64,000 nt of DNA from Odobenus rosmarus divergens (Eukaryota > Chordata > Mammalia > Carnivora > Odobenidae), in contig NW_004451878.1 of assembly GCF_000321225.1 (NCBI RefSeq), positions 260,410 through 324,409 of the forward strand. The letters run 5' to 3'. Shown one piece after another: positions 11,725 through 22,330 of this stretch. A program made the translations under genes and the position numbers. The notes under the pieces are model-generated. The model had not been told where the DNA came from, did not search any database, and saw only the letters and a program-made list of their open reading frames with translations. Each line of letters opens with the position of its first letter. Within the stretch, counting starts at the first letter, position 1.

Positions 11725-11945
11725 GACATGGGGCGCCCGGGTGGCTCAGTCGGTTAAGAGTCTGCCTTCGGCTCAGGTCATGATCCCGGGGTCCTGGGAT
11801 CGAGCCTCGCATTGGGCTCCCTGCTCAGAGGGGAGCCTGCTTCTCCCTTTCCCTCTGCCTGCCACTCCCCCTGCTCGTGCTCTCTCTCTCTCTCTCTCTG
11901 TCTCTCTGTCAAATAAATAAATAAAATCTTTGGGGGAAAAAAAAA
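11725..11945 (+). mobile_element. Can-SINE (SINEC, tRNA-Lys-derived)
   Basis: This is a full-length carnivore SINE. The head GGGCGCCCGGGTGGCTCAG carries tRNA-like A and B boxes (ending near GGGATCGAGCC). A CT microsatellite follows, then AAATAAATAAATAAAATCTTT and an A-rich tail. Perfect 19-bp target-site duplications (AAAAGAAGGGCGAGACTGG) lie at 11706-11724 and 11946-11964, so insertion was relatively recent. It lies antisense to PKNOX2 in an intron. Confidence 0.96.
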
Positions 11946-13479
11946 AAAAGAAGGGCGAGACTGGCTCAGTCCAGCCCTGGTGAGAGCCCCTGGTCACTTG
12001 AACCCTCAAAGCCCCACCTGCTGGCTCTCCTCCTATTCGACCCCACCTGGTTCCCAGCAGCGGGAGGCCCAATCGCTGGTCATCTTCCCTCTTATGAGGG
12101 GGACAGATCCAGTCTTGTACTTATCACAGTAACTACACATGAATGTAGCCACCGTTCATTGTGAGCCTTCTATGTGCCAAGCACTGTCAGCGGTTAGCTT
12201 TGGTTATCTCCTTTAATCCTAATATAACCTTGTGAGGATAAAAGTCAGTGGGTTCCAGGCTCCTGATCTCTTATCAGTGTGCCTTGTCCTGGCGGGGTAC
12301 CTGGACTTCTCAGCGGGGCCTGGGCCAGGCCGGTGAGCTGGGGAAGCTGTAGGACCCACTGCCTCGGAACACATCTGCTCCCTGGACCAGGCAGCTGCAG
12401 CCTCTCTGTCTGCCAGCAGCACGTTCAGAGGCTGTGCTTGGGTTGGGGGGCCTTCAGATGCCGGCAGGAGGGGCAGGGAACAGGCTTTGCCTAGTGCCAG
12501 GGGAGAACTGAGGGTGGTTTTACTTCCAGATGATGGCTCTAGCAGGATCACTCCCCTGACTATAGTCAACAGCTGAAACGTTATCTCTGATGCCGGTGAA
12601 TCCAACTGCTTCCAAGAACAGGGAGTCTGCTGGAGCCCCCAGCCCATAGAGCCCAGCCCAGAACACAGCCTGGAACATCTGCTCCCAGCATCTAGTCTAG
12701 AAGCCCTAGCATGAAGCATCTGGTGCTGCCTTTTCTGCTTGGAATGCCTGAATTTCTCCCACATTCTTCTCAGGCCACCTCGCCCAGCACATTCCAGGAA
12801 TGACTGAGCCCAGTGCCAGGGAAGGCATAGGGTTGAGCCCCAGGGTCAACTCACTGGAGCCAGGACACCCTTCGGTCACAAGGTGGAAGTGTTCCCTCAA
12901 AGACACTTCGTTAGGAAGTGCCAGTTCCCAGGGTCCCCTGGCCAGGCAGCTGCTGAGGGGGACAGGCACAACAGGACCCAGTCCCTCTGCCCAGCTCCCA
13001 AACCTCAGGGCTTCCTCCCGCCCCACTGACCAGCCCTGCCCCGGGAAAGGCAGCTTGGCTATCATTTCCCTCGGGCTCGCCTCCCTTGGGAAAAGCAGTG
13101 TAACTCTCCCACACTGCACCGTGGGCCAGAAGCCTTGCAGTCAATTCCACAAATACTTTTGTGAGCCCATCCTATGTGCCAAGTTTATATTATAGCGACT
13201 TTCTATGTCTTTCTCCTACTCGCTGGACTGACTCTTCTTTATTCAAAACCCCTCTTGGAACTTAACACAATGCTTTACACAGAGCAGAGCTCACTACACG
13301 TTTAGCTGAATGGCAGTATGGAGACCACTTGACTGCGGGTCCTTTCCAGTCCTACCTCTGGCTGCCTTGCCTCTCAGCATTGACCTTCTAGCCTGACCCA
13401 TCGCTGCTCGCACTTCCCCAAACGTCTGATAGCAGCGAACACTCACAGCGTGCTCACCAAATGCGAGATTCTTTACCGA

Positions 13480-13950
13480 GCACCTACCGTGCATTCTCTC
13501 ATTTATTCCTCATAACAACCCTGGCGAAGAGATAGCATTATTTGTAGCCCTATTTTATAGACAAGGAAAATGGGGCCCAGAAGGCTTAGTGCCTTGGGTG
13601 GAGCCAGAATGTACACCCAGGCGATCTAAATCCAAGGGCCGTGTTCCTAGCCCTGAATTCCAACCCCCTGAATGCCCCGGACTGTTTCGCATCCTGAACA
13701 GACCAAGGGGATGCGTGCTGGCCCCTCTTGCCTACAACATCCTCACCCCCACCCCCACTCCCTGCGGCCGACCCTGTGCAGCAAACACTGATTTGTGTGT
13801 CAGGTACTATCCTATATTCCCTAATTTTAGTCTAGCTGTTACTGTTTTCTTTTTTATAGTTGAGAAAACAGAGGCTCAGAGAGATTAACTCACTCAAGGC
13901 AACAAAGCTAGTGATCACCAAGTCTATTTCTAGAGCGCGTGGCCTTGCCC
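13480..13950 (-). repeat. Two MIR3-type fragments, minus strand
   Basis: The first (about 13480-13640) has CATTTATTCCTCATAACAAC and TTTTATAGACAAGGAAAATG. The second (about 13790-13950) has TAGTTGAGAAAACAGAGGCT and CAACAAAGCTAGTGATCACC. Both read as the reverse of the MIR core. Confidence 0.7.
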
Positions 13951-14754
13951 AGCACGTCCATTCTACTGCATTTACGCCTTTAGCTCTAGCGCTGCTGGAC
14001 CCAAGCCTGGAGCCTCGGTGACCTCCACGAGGATGGTCTCAAGAGAGCGATCTGAACACTTTCACTGCCCTGTTCTGATCTTTCCCCAGCTGAGTGTGGC
14101 TTCTAGAGGGACCCAGTCTGGATGAGACGGGAACAAGTATCACAGAGACAGGGCTTTAGAGATGTGCACTGTTTTTACTGGACTAGAGCTGGACTTCAGC
14201 ATGAGCTGCTGCCACAGGGGGAGGGATCACATCCGTAGAAGCTCCGAGTCTGTGCTGAGAAGAAGAGAGATGAGAGCGACCCGAAAACCTGGACGTGTCT
14301 CAGGGAAAGGCCAAGACTCTGAAAGCCGGAAAACTGCAGAGGAGGCGAAGCCTGGTTTGAAGCAGGGTTTCTGGAGCTGCCGGAAGGAGTTTTGTTAACG
14401 GGTAAACCAGGAAGGGCTTGGAATCTACTTGGGGAAGGTGGGGAGGTTGGGCTGAAGGCGGGGCTTGGCTCAAGCAGATGGGAAGAAATAGTGCCGGATA
14501 CAAACTAGGAAGGAGAAAATTCACTGCCTCGGGGTTAAGGTGAAAAAGCACAATTGCAAACACCTACTCCATGCTAGGCACTGTTGGAAGTATGAACTCA
14601 TTCAGAGAGAACATTTTACATTTAGAACCCAGAGGTAGACAGGCGAGTGAGGAACGAGAAATGTGGGATCATGGCTAAAGGCATGAATAAAACCATTCCA
14701 AAGAACTGGTTATAAGATGTACTGACCTGTTTACCTCCCCCCCAACAAAAAAAG

Positions 14755-14925
14755 GGGGTGCCTGTGTGGCTCAGTTGGTTAAGTTTCTGACTTTTGATTT
14801 TGGCTTGGATCATGATCTCGGGGTCTTGAGATCGAGCCCCACGTTAGGGTCTGAGTGGGCAAGGAGCCTGCTTGGGATTCTCTCCCTCTCCCCCTCCTCC
14901 CTCTCTTAAAAAAAATTAAATAAGG
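14755..14925 (+). mobile_element. Can-SINE, diverged copy (first of a tandem pair)
   Basis: The SINE head (GTGCCTGTGTGGCTCAGTTGG) and tRNA-derived body are followed by a shortened CT/CCTCC tract and a tail CTTAAAAAAAATTAAATAA. It is more diverged than the other SINEs here. It runs directly into a second SINE in the same orientation. The left arm of the shared target-site duplication lies at 14714-14732, separated from the head by about 22 bases of poly-C/poly-A. Confidence 0.9.
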
Positions 14926-15101
14926 GTGACTGGGTGGCTCAGGCAGGTCATGATCTCAGGGTCCTGGGATGGAGCCCCACATGGGCATCAGGCTCCCTGC
15001 TCAGCAGGGAGTCTGCTTCTCCCTCTGCCCCCCCCCCGCTTGTACACACACTCTCAGATAAATAAAATCTTTTAGAAAATAAATAAAAGAAATAATAAAA
15101 A
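14926..15101 (+). mobile_element. Can-SINE with internal deletion (second of a tandem pair)
   Basis: The head GGGTGACTGGGTGGCTCAG jumps straight to GCAGGTCATGATCTCAGG. It lacks the roughly 25 bases that other copies carry between the two GGCTCAG motifs, as expected from a deletion between these short direct repeats. The tail is AGATAAATAAAATCTTTTAG followed by A-rich sequence. The right arm of the shared duplication (AAGATGTACTGACCAGTTT, one mismatch to the left arm) lies at 15102-15120. Confidence 0.9.
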
Positions 15102-15349
15102 AAGATGTACTGACCAGTTTAAAATCAGAGACTGTAGCTTGGCTGCTTGTGTGGCAGGCAAGAGCCTCTTTCTTCACAACTCTGTTCAGCGGGATCACAT
15201 TGGTAGCTTGAAATGGGCCATGGTGGGAGCATTTACAGGGTGGAAATCAGCAAATGCTGCAAAGCAGGGCTCTCTATCCCCTCGCCCCTGATGGCCAGTT
15301 TGCCGGCCACCAGCCCAGAACAGTGGTATATTTATGGGGTACTGCCTAT

Positions 15350-15505
15350 TTAATGAATCCGTTCAGCAAGCATTGCTTTGGTACATACTCCGTCCAAGCT
15401 GCCAACTTTAAGGTATTATCTAAGGTGCCAGAGATGGATCAATGAATAAAACAGACATAGACCATGCCCTCATGGAGTTAATGATCTAGTGGGGGAAACA
15501 GAAAC
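15350..15505 (-). repeat. L2 LINE 3' fragment, minus strand
   Basis: GTTCAGCAAGCATTGCTTTG, AATAAAACAGACATAGACCA and CCTCATGGAGTTAATGATCT are the reversed L2 tail. Confidence 0.75.
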
Positions 15506-15755
15506 ACTGTCAGTGCAATCAGTTCAACTGTGAGCCACACCGCAGAGGAGAAATACAGGGGGCAGCAGCTATCCACCCTCTCCACCTGCACCACAGCTCG
15601 ATTTTCCAGCATTTTCAATGCAGATGCCAAGCACACTGCCCCCGATACTTTCTCACGGCTCAAGCCTGCAGCCAAGCATTCCCTATCACTAGCGAGTAAC
15701 TTCTTCCACGCTGGGCGGGGCCCCTACCCCGGTTCTCAGAGAGCTTTTCAGCCTT

Positions 15756-15779
15756 GGCGGGGGGGGGCGGGGGGGGTGG
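15756..15779 (+). other. G-quadruplex-prone G tract
   Basis: Two long G runs separated by C, then TGG. Strong G-strand asymmetry on the plus strand. Confidence 0.6.
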
Positions 15780-16214
15780 AGAACTGATGCCCTAGCAGAG
15801 CCTTCTGCGCAAAGCCAACCTCTTTCCCTCCTCGCACCTGGCCAAGCCTAGCTCCCTGCCACTCTTCTGCTCCCCAGGACATCGTGGTTTCCATGGGAAC
15901 CCACTCACTTCAAAGGGGAACGAAGGAGACCAGAGGGGAGGAGGGAGAGCAAAAGCTGGATTAACCTCACCCTCCTGGCCCTGTCTCTGTGCAGCCTGGC
16001 AACCTAACTACCAGGTCCTGGACAGCACCGAATGCTGTCCATCAGCATGGAGGGGTGGGGTGGGGTGGTCCAAGCTAAGTTTGAACTTCTTGGGGGAAAA
16101 GCCCCAGGGGTGGGGGTGGGGGGCTAGGGAAGGAGAGAACTGAGCTAGGTCCAAACCTACAGTCCCCACTGCATGGGGCCTCCCCTCCTCAGACCCCCAC
16201 TCAGCATCGCTCTT

Positions 16215-16345
16215 GGGCCACAAACACAATTACCCGCGATGTGCATCCAATCATGGGATCTGCTCGGATTAGACTGCAATCATTAATCTGAGCGGGAGCT
16301 CCTGGTTGCCTTGCTGATTAGCCCAGATGATGCTCTGGTATGATC
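16215..16345. promoter_or_regulatory. Candidate conserved noncoding element with bicoid-type inverted repeat
   Basis: GCTCGGATTA (16262-16271) and TAATCTGAGC (16284-16293) form a 10-bp inverted repeat with one mismatch, separated by 12 bp containing CAATCA. A third CTGATTAGCC follows at 16314-16323, then CCAATTAAAG. GGATTA/TAATCC is the OTX/PITX core. Confidence 0.38.
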
Positions 16346-16385
16346 CAATTAAAGACAGACTGCCTCCCCTCTCCCCAGCCACACT

Positions 16386-16388
<3 letters not shown>

Positions 16389-16416
<28 letters not shown>
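16389..16416. repeat. (CA)n microsatellite
   Basis: Fourteen CA units next to the AT-rich block ending near 16345. Confidence 0.95.
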
Positions 16417-17219
16417 TTTCCACATCAGAAAGAACCAATACATTTCATTAACACGTCCTCATACACAAAACCTCAGGGGCACTGGCAGGCTCCCTGGGCT
16501 CACAGGCACACCCCTCCCTTTTGTCACACTGTGCCCCTGCCACCCTGCAGGGGCCTGGTCAGAGAAGGGCCCCCTCCACCCTTCCTTCATCTGTGGTTCT
16601 GGGATGGGCCTCGGTGGAGTATCCCAAAAGTTGGTGCTGGGCACTAATCTGAATCGAAAGAGTCTTGTTACATTTATTGACATAAAATGCCGACTCCCCG
16701 ATGTGCCTGGGAGCAGCCAGGCTGCCCCAAGGCAGGCAAATCTAATTAAAATTACCCGACCCTTCAGGAGGCTGAGCTCCCTCTCCGGTCATCCTGCAAT
16801 GGCTGTAGAGAGAGCAGCTGGTACTAATGGGACAGGTGTGGTTGTGAGAGAAAACCCCGGGCCCCTGGGGCAGGAAGGACTGCAGAGAAAAGCCGGGCAA
16901 AGGTGTTGGTTGTTCTGAGATGCTGGGCTGCCATGTTTGGCTGGGCCGTTGGTGGCAACCAACCTGGGATTCCTTCTTCATGGTCAGACAGCTGCAGAGA
17001 TGATTTGGGCAAATGGCGAGGACTGTTGGGGGCTCAGCCCGGTGGGAGAAGGTAAAGCTCAGGTGAGCAGGAGGAAGTGTTGGTAGGAGGAAGATCTAGC
17101 CCTTTATATTTCAAGTGACATCATGATGGGCAGCTCCCATGAAAGAGGTAACCCACTTCTCCTGCAGGTTGGCCTGGGTGGGGAATGAGCCTGAGATCTT
17201 GGGAAGGGCCGAGGAACCC

Positions 17220-17360
17220 ATCTGTACCAGACACAGTGCCAGGTGCTTACAGGGGCTCTCAGTGATCTTACTAAGCCTACTGGTTAGCTTCTGTCGGGAA
17301 ACTAAAGCTCCGAGAGATTAGTACACAAAGGAGGGGGGATGCAAGCCTGGGTTTCCAGAA
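17220..17360 (-). repeat. MIR3-like fragment, minus strand
   Basis: GACACAGTGCCAGGTGCTTA, GGGAAACTAAAGCTCCGAGA and GATGCAAGCCTGGGTTTCCA occur in reversed MIR order. Confidence 0.6.
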
Positions 17361-17699
17361 ATGTTTTGTTATGCCACTAATCAGGGGTCTTTCTAGGCTA
17401 CAGTCTGTGCTCATTACACTGTAATGAGACTCCCTGTCCCCTAGGAGTCTGCAAAGGTGCCTAGGATGGTGGATGGTGCATACATGCCTCACGTGGTGCG
17501 AGTGGGACCTGAGGGTCTGCATCTCTCAACAGCTCCCGGGTGATGCAGTGCTGCCAGTCCCCGGGCCATACTGTGGGTAGCAATGCTCTACATGGAGTAT
17601 GACGGCTGTCCCACCAAGCCGTGAGACCATCAGGGGCCATGGTACTCTCCTCTCCCTTCGGACGCTCCAACACAAGCCCAAGACCACCTTGCAGTTTAA

Positions 17700-18060
17700 T
17701 TTCCAGGTGCTCGTGTAGCCTCATCTCCCCACTCCCAGTTGCTCTGGCCACTGGCCATTCTTGGAACACAGAGGCCCTGCTCTGTCCGGAAGGCTCTATT
17801 CCAACCCATTTCTCCTTCCGGTGGACTCTCTTCTACCCTTTATGATCAAACTCAAATATTGCCGCCTCTGTGAAGCCTTCTCTGTTAAAGCTCTGACCAC
17901 AAGGTGTTGGTTTCTTGTCTGCATATTGGTCCATTCCCGGGGAGACAGGGAAGAGTCCAGGCATTTGCTTTTGTAGGTTTACCCTCTTTCACCTGGAGTC
18001 CAGCTCAGCGCCTCCACATATTCTAGTGAGGGGTTGATAAAACAGCAGGAATGAAGGAAG
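17700..18060 (+). repeat. L2-like LINE segment
   Basis: TATGATCAAACTCAAATATT, GCCGCCTCTGTGAAGCCTTC and GTTGATAAAACAGCAGGAAT have the order of the L2 3' coding end and tail. They are diverged. Confidence 0.6.
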
Positions 18061-18841
18061 GAAAGGAGGACAGGAGTGCTCCATCTGACTGGTGCTGTGA
18101 CCAGATCTGGGAGTTCTCTGGGGCCCAAAGCAGGGCTCTCTCCCGCAGGCAAGCTGGGCCTGACCTGTGCACTGGGTAGAGTGGGGCACAGGCACAGTGA
18201 CTCATCCTTCCACCGGGGCTGGGAAAGACCCTCGCGGCAGGACCTCTGGATCAGGCCCATGTTGGCATTAGAGGCTTTCGGCTCATCTGAGTAGCTAAAA
18301 ATAATGCCAACGATAATGAGAGTAACAGCAATAATTACCACCATTACCATAACAGCACTGTCATTTCGGGGAGGAGTGAGGAAGGGGTCAATCCTCTTCC
18401 CATTCATCTTGGGTGGACCATTCCACCTGTCACTGATCCTGGCACCTGCTGCAGCGTGTGCGAGGTCCCAGGCGAGACGTGCTCGCGGCATGCGCGGGAA
18501 TGTCTGTGCTCACACAAGTGAGTGTGAGTAAGGGTCCAACCTCAATACTCAGCATTGACTCAGGCATCTTTTCTAGCGGTGTGGGCTCTGCACAGAGACG
18601 TAATGACTAAAATCTCTGCTGGAGCTTCGTTCAGGCTGCTCTCAGACAACTGCCTCTTCTCAACCGCATACACAGAACAGCCAGCCCCTGAGCCCCTCCC
18701 ACCCTCTGCAACATTCAGGGCCCGGCCCTGCTCTCAGCGATCTCCCCATCAGGAGGGAGGGCCCCGGAACCTATGCAGCGGCACACCACAGCTCTTGCTA
18801 ACAAAGACAACCATGAATCAGATGTGCTCCAAGGACCAGCT

Positions 18842-19010
18842 GCATTAGATTCATCTAGAATGCTTTTTAAAACATTCATCTTCCTTTTCCTATAGTTTGA
18901 CCTACTGATTCAGCATTTCTGAGCATGAAGCCCAGAAATATGCATTTTAATAAGCTCTCCCCAGTGATTTTCAGGCATACTAAAGTTTGTGTAATACCAA
19001 GTCCTAGATG
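18842..19010 (+). mobile_element. MER5-like hAT-Charlie element
   Basis: The order GCATTAGATTCATCTAGAAT, CCTACTGATTCAGCATTTCT, AATATGCATTTTAATAAGCT and CAGGCATACTAAAGTTTGTG parallels MER5A. It is strongly diverged. It ends about 400 bp downstream (in the gene's sense) of the second coding exon. Confidence 0.7.
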
Positions 19011-19406
19011 GTCCTGGCAGATGTCCAGTGGTCCAGTGGGCTTGCTGGAGTGAAGGCAACAATGGGGGACGTGCAAGGAGAGCATCCCGAGGTGGCCGTC
19101 AGCGGAGCTGAGGGTTTCTGATGCCCACGAGGGCTCAATCCCCAGCTGGGATGAGGAAAGGGTCCTTCTGGAAGATTCTTCCCTGGGCTCTCTTGCCCCT
19201 CACTAGACAATCCCAGGAAGCTAGCGTCAACCCACAGCAGCCAGCTGAGGTATGTCCAGATTGATTTGAGAGAGAAGGTGGTGAGGAGAGTGGCTGTTGG
19301 CCACGGCCTTTATGAGCCCACCCACTGGCCTGCATGCTCATCTCTCAGGGCCGAGCTGGACCGGAGGCTGCCTGGGGCTTCCGGACACAGCTGAAGAGTC
19401 TCCTAC

Positions 19407-19546
19407 CTGTACACAGCTCGCTTGTCAGCCTCCAGCTGGGCCTGGGGGTCAATGGGGGCACTGGGCACAGGCGTGCTGGCAGCAGCCGAGGGTGCGGAGA
19501 TGTGGACAGCCTGGGTCTTAGAGGGAGCCTGGGCAGTTGCTGTCAT
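19407..19546 (-). CDS. PKNOX2: PKNOX2 second coding exon (codons 30-75 plus 2 nt of codon 76)
   Basis: This 140-bp exon encodes the linker between the N-terminus of PKNOX2 and its PBX-binding domain. The acceptor is tcttctctccacag before ATG at 19546-19544, and the donor is TACAG|gtagga after 19407. The intron before it is phase 0 and the one after it phase 2. Translation begins MTATAQAPSKTQAVHISAPS and ends QLEADKRAVY plus the first two bases of an arginine codon. The first half is Ala/Ser/Pro/Thr-rich and probably disordered. The last dozen residues start the charged stretch leading to the MEIS/PKNOX domain. Compared with the human protein as I remember it, the residue after PSK is T rather than A, a possible lineage substitution. 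The exon opens exactly on an in-frame ATG, so a transcript lacking the preceding coding exon could start at Met30. Confidence 0.96.
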
Positions 19547-19679
19547 CTGTGGAGAGAAGAAAGGGGAGGCGGCGGGTTAGTGTGGCCAGGACAGCTGGCC
19601 CCCAGCTGGAATTGGGAGGCCTACCTTGACCTGTGGTGTGTGTGTGAACGAGACAATGTGTGCCAGGGAACAGTGATTG

Positions 19680-20060
19680 TATAACAAGCATCCATTTGTT
19701 TACGTGCTCCAGTGAGAAGAAAGCATTCTTCAGATGAGAACATTCTAGAGAATAATTTAGGACCGTACAAAACCAGGTGGGGCATCAGCTCTCTTCAAAA
19801 GAGACGATTCTTAATGCAAATGAAGGTCGTGACCTCTGCCAAGATGCAGAAATAAACCAAAATGATGAACCCTTTAAATTGTGCTTATGGGTCATTTGGG
19901 CTGTTCTGGGCAGTAATAAGTTGATTTGATGACTTTGAAGAGCAGGAAAAAAAATAGCTGAATCAGTTCTCATTTGGGCAGAGCTTTATTCCATTTCACT
20001 CAAGCCAGAAGTAACTGTTTTAATTGATAATTGAATGGGTCTCTAAATTTGGTTTCCCTG
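19680..20060. promoter_or_regulatory. Candidate conserved noncoding element upstream of the second coding exon
   Basis: Repeat-free AT-rich sequence starting 134 bp upstream of the exon acceptor in gene orientation. It contains AGTAATAAGTTGATTTGATG, TTTTAATTGATAATTGAATG and ACATCTTTGC-like A/T blocks without repeat signatures. It might contain splicing or transcription control elements. Confidence 0.3.
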
Positions 20061-20379
20061 GGCACTTGGAGTAAACAGATTTTAGTGGACACTGGAGAGA
20101 CTTCTGTTCTTAGCCATAACAAGTATTTTGGGTAGTGATTTTTGTTCTATGTGATGTTTTTGAAGGTATCCCTAGGCCCCTGATTTTGTGCCAGAGCAAC
20201 TCCTTCTAATGTTATATATTGGACTTTCTGTATAAAATTTTATTTAAAGAAAGGATTAGGTGGCTTAAATTTTTGGATGACCATCATTACAGAATTTAAT
20301 GCTTTTATAAGATATTTTCTTTCGTCAAATGGATCCCTAAAATGTCACGAATGGTGACCCTGCCTCAGCTCTTCTCTTC

Positions 20380-20960
20380 CGCTAGTCTGTACACAGCACT
20401 GTTGGGCTTGATATACCTGTCTGCCCCCTGCACTAAAGCCGTGGTTCCACCTTCATCCATGGCACCCAATGGACACAGAGTAGATGCTTAGCCTTTGTTG
20501 AGAAAATGAATGAGTGAATGAATGAATGAATGAATACATCTTGAAAGAGTCAGATGTTTTACAGTTGGAATGTTCATCATAGATCTAGGTCCCTTCCTCC
20601 TGAAAGGAAAAGCGTGGTCCTCCTGTCAATACAAGCACATTATTGCTAGTACTGATACCCCCAAGACATTTGTTTTTGCTGTCTCATTTACCTCATTTAG
20701 ATTTTTGCTCAGTTGCCATGTGTTCAGCTTGAAACAGAGCCCCTCTGTCCCTTGCTGTCCCCTTACTCTGCTTTCTTTCATAGGCCTTTCTATGATCAGA
20801 ATTACACATCTACTTGCTTAGTTATTTTCTCTCCCACTCCCAACTAAACTTTAAGCTCAAAGAGGGCTTGATTAGCAGTTGTATTCCTAGGGCCCAGAAT
20901 AGCCAGGCACTAGTAGATGCTCATAAATATTTGGGGCTCAATAAATGATTGGCAGATTGT
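20380..20960 (+). repeat. Two L2 LINE 3' fragments
   Basis: One ends near 20536 with GAATGAGTGAATGAATGAAT. The other (about 20740-20960) has AAACTTTAAGCTCAAAGAGG, GCCAGGCACTAGTAGATGCT and GGGCTCAATAAATGATTGG. Confidence 0.78.
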
Positions 20961-21109
20961 GAATGAGCTCTTTCATTTCTTAAAAGAAACCTATCTGCTT
21001 TATTATACTGGATCCCCATCATTTTTTGTTAGGAAGAGATAACCTTGTCACTGTTGACTGGACTGGGGGAACTCTCCCAAACTCAGAGCATGGGAGGCTA
21101 GACAGAGCA

Positions 21110-21300
21110 TCATGGTATCTTCAAGCCAGAAGACGACTGCTTGAATCCTACCATCTCCCATTATTAGCATTTGACCTTGGGCAAGTCCCTTAACTTTCCT
21201 AAACTCCTACTTTCTCATCAGGAAGCAAATGGTGTCATCTTAGGACCCATGGGTATTAAAGAGGTGCTATAAGGACGAAAGTAGAAACAAATGTTCCAAT
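21110..21300 (+). repeat. MIR SINE
   Basis: TTTGACCTTGGGCAAGTCCC, TTAACTTTCCTAAACTCC and the following GGTATTAAAGAGGTGCTATA keep the MIR core and 3' order with heavy divergence. Confidence 0.8.
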
Positions 21301-21394
21301 TTTCAAAATAGAGAAAGAAGGTGGAATCAGAAAAACTGAATACTGCTCATTTTCACATTGATCTGGGCCAGTCTCTTTTGTCCACTAATGCAAA

Positions 21395-21500
21395 CAGTCG
21401 TTTCTTCAAATATTCCCTGAGTTCCTAGGCACCGTGCTGGGTAGGCACTGAGGTGACAAGGCTGAGTGCCTGCTCTCATGGAGCTGTTTCTGGATTTAAC
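21395..21500 (-). repeat. L2 LINE 3' fragment, minus strand
   Basis: TTCTTCAAATATTCCCTGAG, GGCACCGTGCTGGGTAGGCA and TGCTCTCATGGAGCTG are the reversed L2 tail. Confidence 0.75.
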
Positions 21501-21719
21501 ATGGTTGCTATGCTGGCAGGTGAGGAAAACTTGTAGACACGGATGGTGTAAGTGACCTCAGCAAGGTACCTCCCGCGACACCCTTGTGGAAGACATGGAG
21601 AGCCGTGACCGGCAGACGGCTGCATGGATTAGGAAGCTACACCCAAAGGGTGGCATTTAAAGGATAGAGGTCAGCTAGGGGAAGGTTTCTAGGACATGCT
21701 TTCTCCTTAGGCCTCTTCT

Positions 21720-22330
21720 TTAGTATATTTATCAGTGATTGAGAAGGGGGCTGAAGAAATGCTCAGCAAATTTATAGGTGACATATAAGACTGAGATCCA
21801 AAAGATCTTTACAGATTTTGGCCACAGGCTAAGTCTAATAAGATTAATTTTCATCTAATAAGTCAGAATTTAATGCTTCTAATACTTGGGCAAAAAAAAA
21901 AAATCAATAATATAAGTGCAGAACAGGAGAGACATGGTTTAACAGCAGTGTTTGAGCTGACAGAAAGCTCAAAATTTCCAAAGTGTAATGCGTCTGTCAA
22001 AAAACAAACAAACGAACAAACAAAAAAAACAAAGACAAGCAACCTCACCTAGTGCTATCTGAGGATGCATGAACAGAAGCATGACTCACACAAAGCCTCT
22101 AGTCCCACTCCTCTCTGCTGAAGCAAGTATAGGAAAGTACGTTCAGAGAATTGATCAGGTTGGTGAAGGGATTCTGCATTATGTCGTAGGAGGAGTATTT
22201 GAATCTGGAATATGTAAGAAAGATTTGAGGGACAGCAGAGATGAGACATGGGAGCCCCCTTTGAATATCTGAACAAGGGATTAGATTATATCGGTTCTGC
22301 TCTGCAGGCCCCAAAGGGTCAAACTACAAG
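21720..22330 (+). mobile_element. L3/CR1-type LINE remnant
   Basis: The run TTATAGGTGACATATAAGAC, GATCCAAAAGATCTTTACAG, GGCTAAGTCTAATAAGATTA and TAATACTTGGGCAAAAAAAA follows the L3/CR1 3' region as I remember it (gatccaaaaagatcttgaca ... gaatctaataagatgaa ... cacttgggttcaaaaaatca). This is one of the oldest repeat classes in mammals and is inactive. A CAAA-rich tract near 22000-22030 interrupts it. Confidence 0.7.

Larger units (their letters stand above)
2479..19406 (-). other. PKNOX2: PKNOX2 intron between second and third coding exons (16.9 kb, phase 2)
   Basis: The boundaries are gtaggagact at the donor (19406) and cttgatgtccccacag at the acceptor. From low to high coordinates it contains L2 and hAT remnants (3.4-4.1 kb), a possible conserved block (4.6-4.93 kb), a degenerate GT-rich tract (5.05-5.35 kb), an L2-like segment (5.46-5.72 kb), a second possible conserved block (6.82-7.19 kb), an N gap (8835-8884), MIR and L2 (9.54-10.18 kb), MIR-type fragments (10.9-11.3, 12.13-12.25, 13.48-13.95 kb), one SINE (11.7 kb), a tandem SINE pair (14.7-15.1 kb), a possible conserved block (16.2-16.35 kb), an L2 (17.7-18.06 kb) and a MER5-like element (18.84-19.01 kb). 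I see nothing coding between them. Confidence 0.85.

Noticed and set aside
11731..11820. tRNA-like A and B boxes suggesting a tRNA gene
   Set aside because: They belong to the tRNA-Lys-derived head of a SINE with target-site duplications; the cloverleaf is not intact. The same applies to the other SINEs.
12219..12764. 181-codon frame on the minus strand
   Set aside because: No similarity recognised, no acceptable splice sites in frame, and it lies within an intron.
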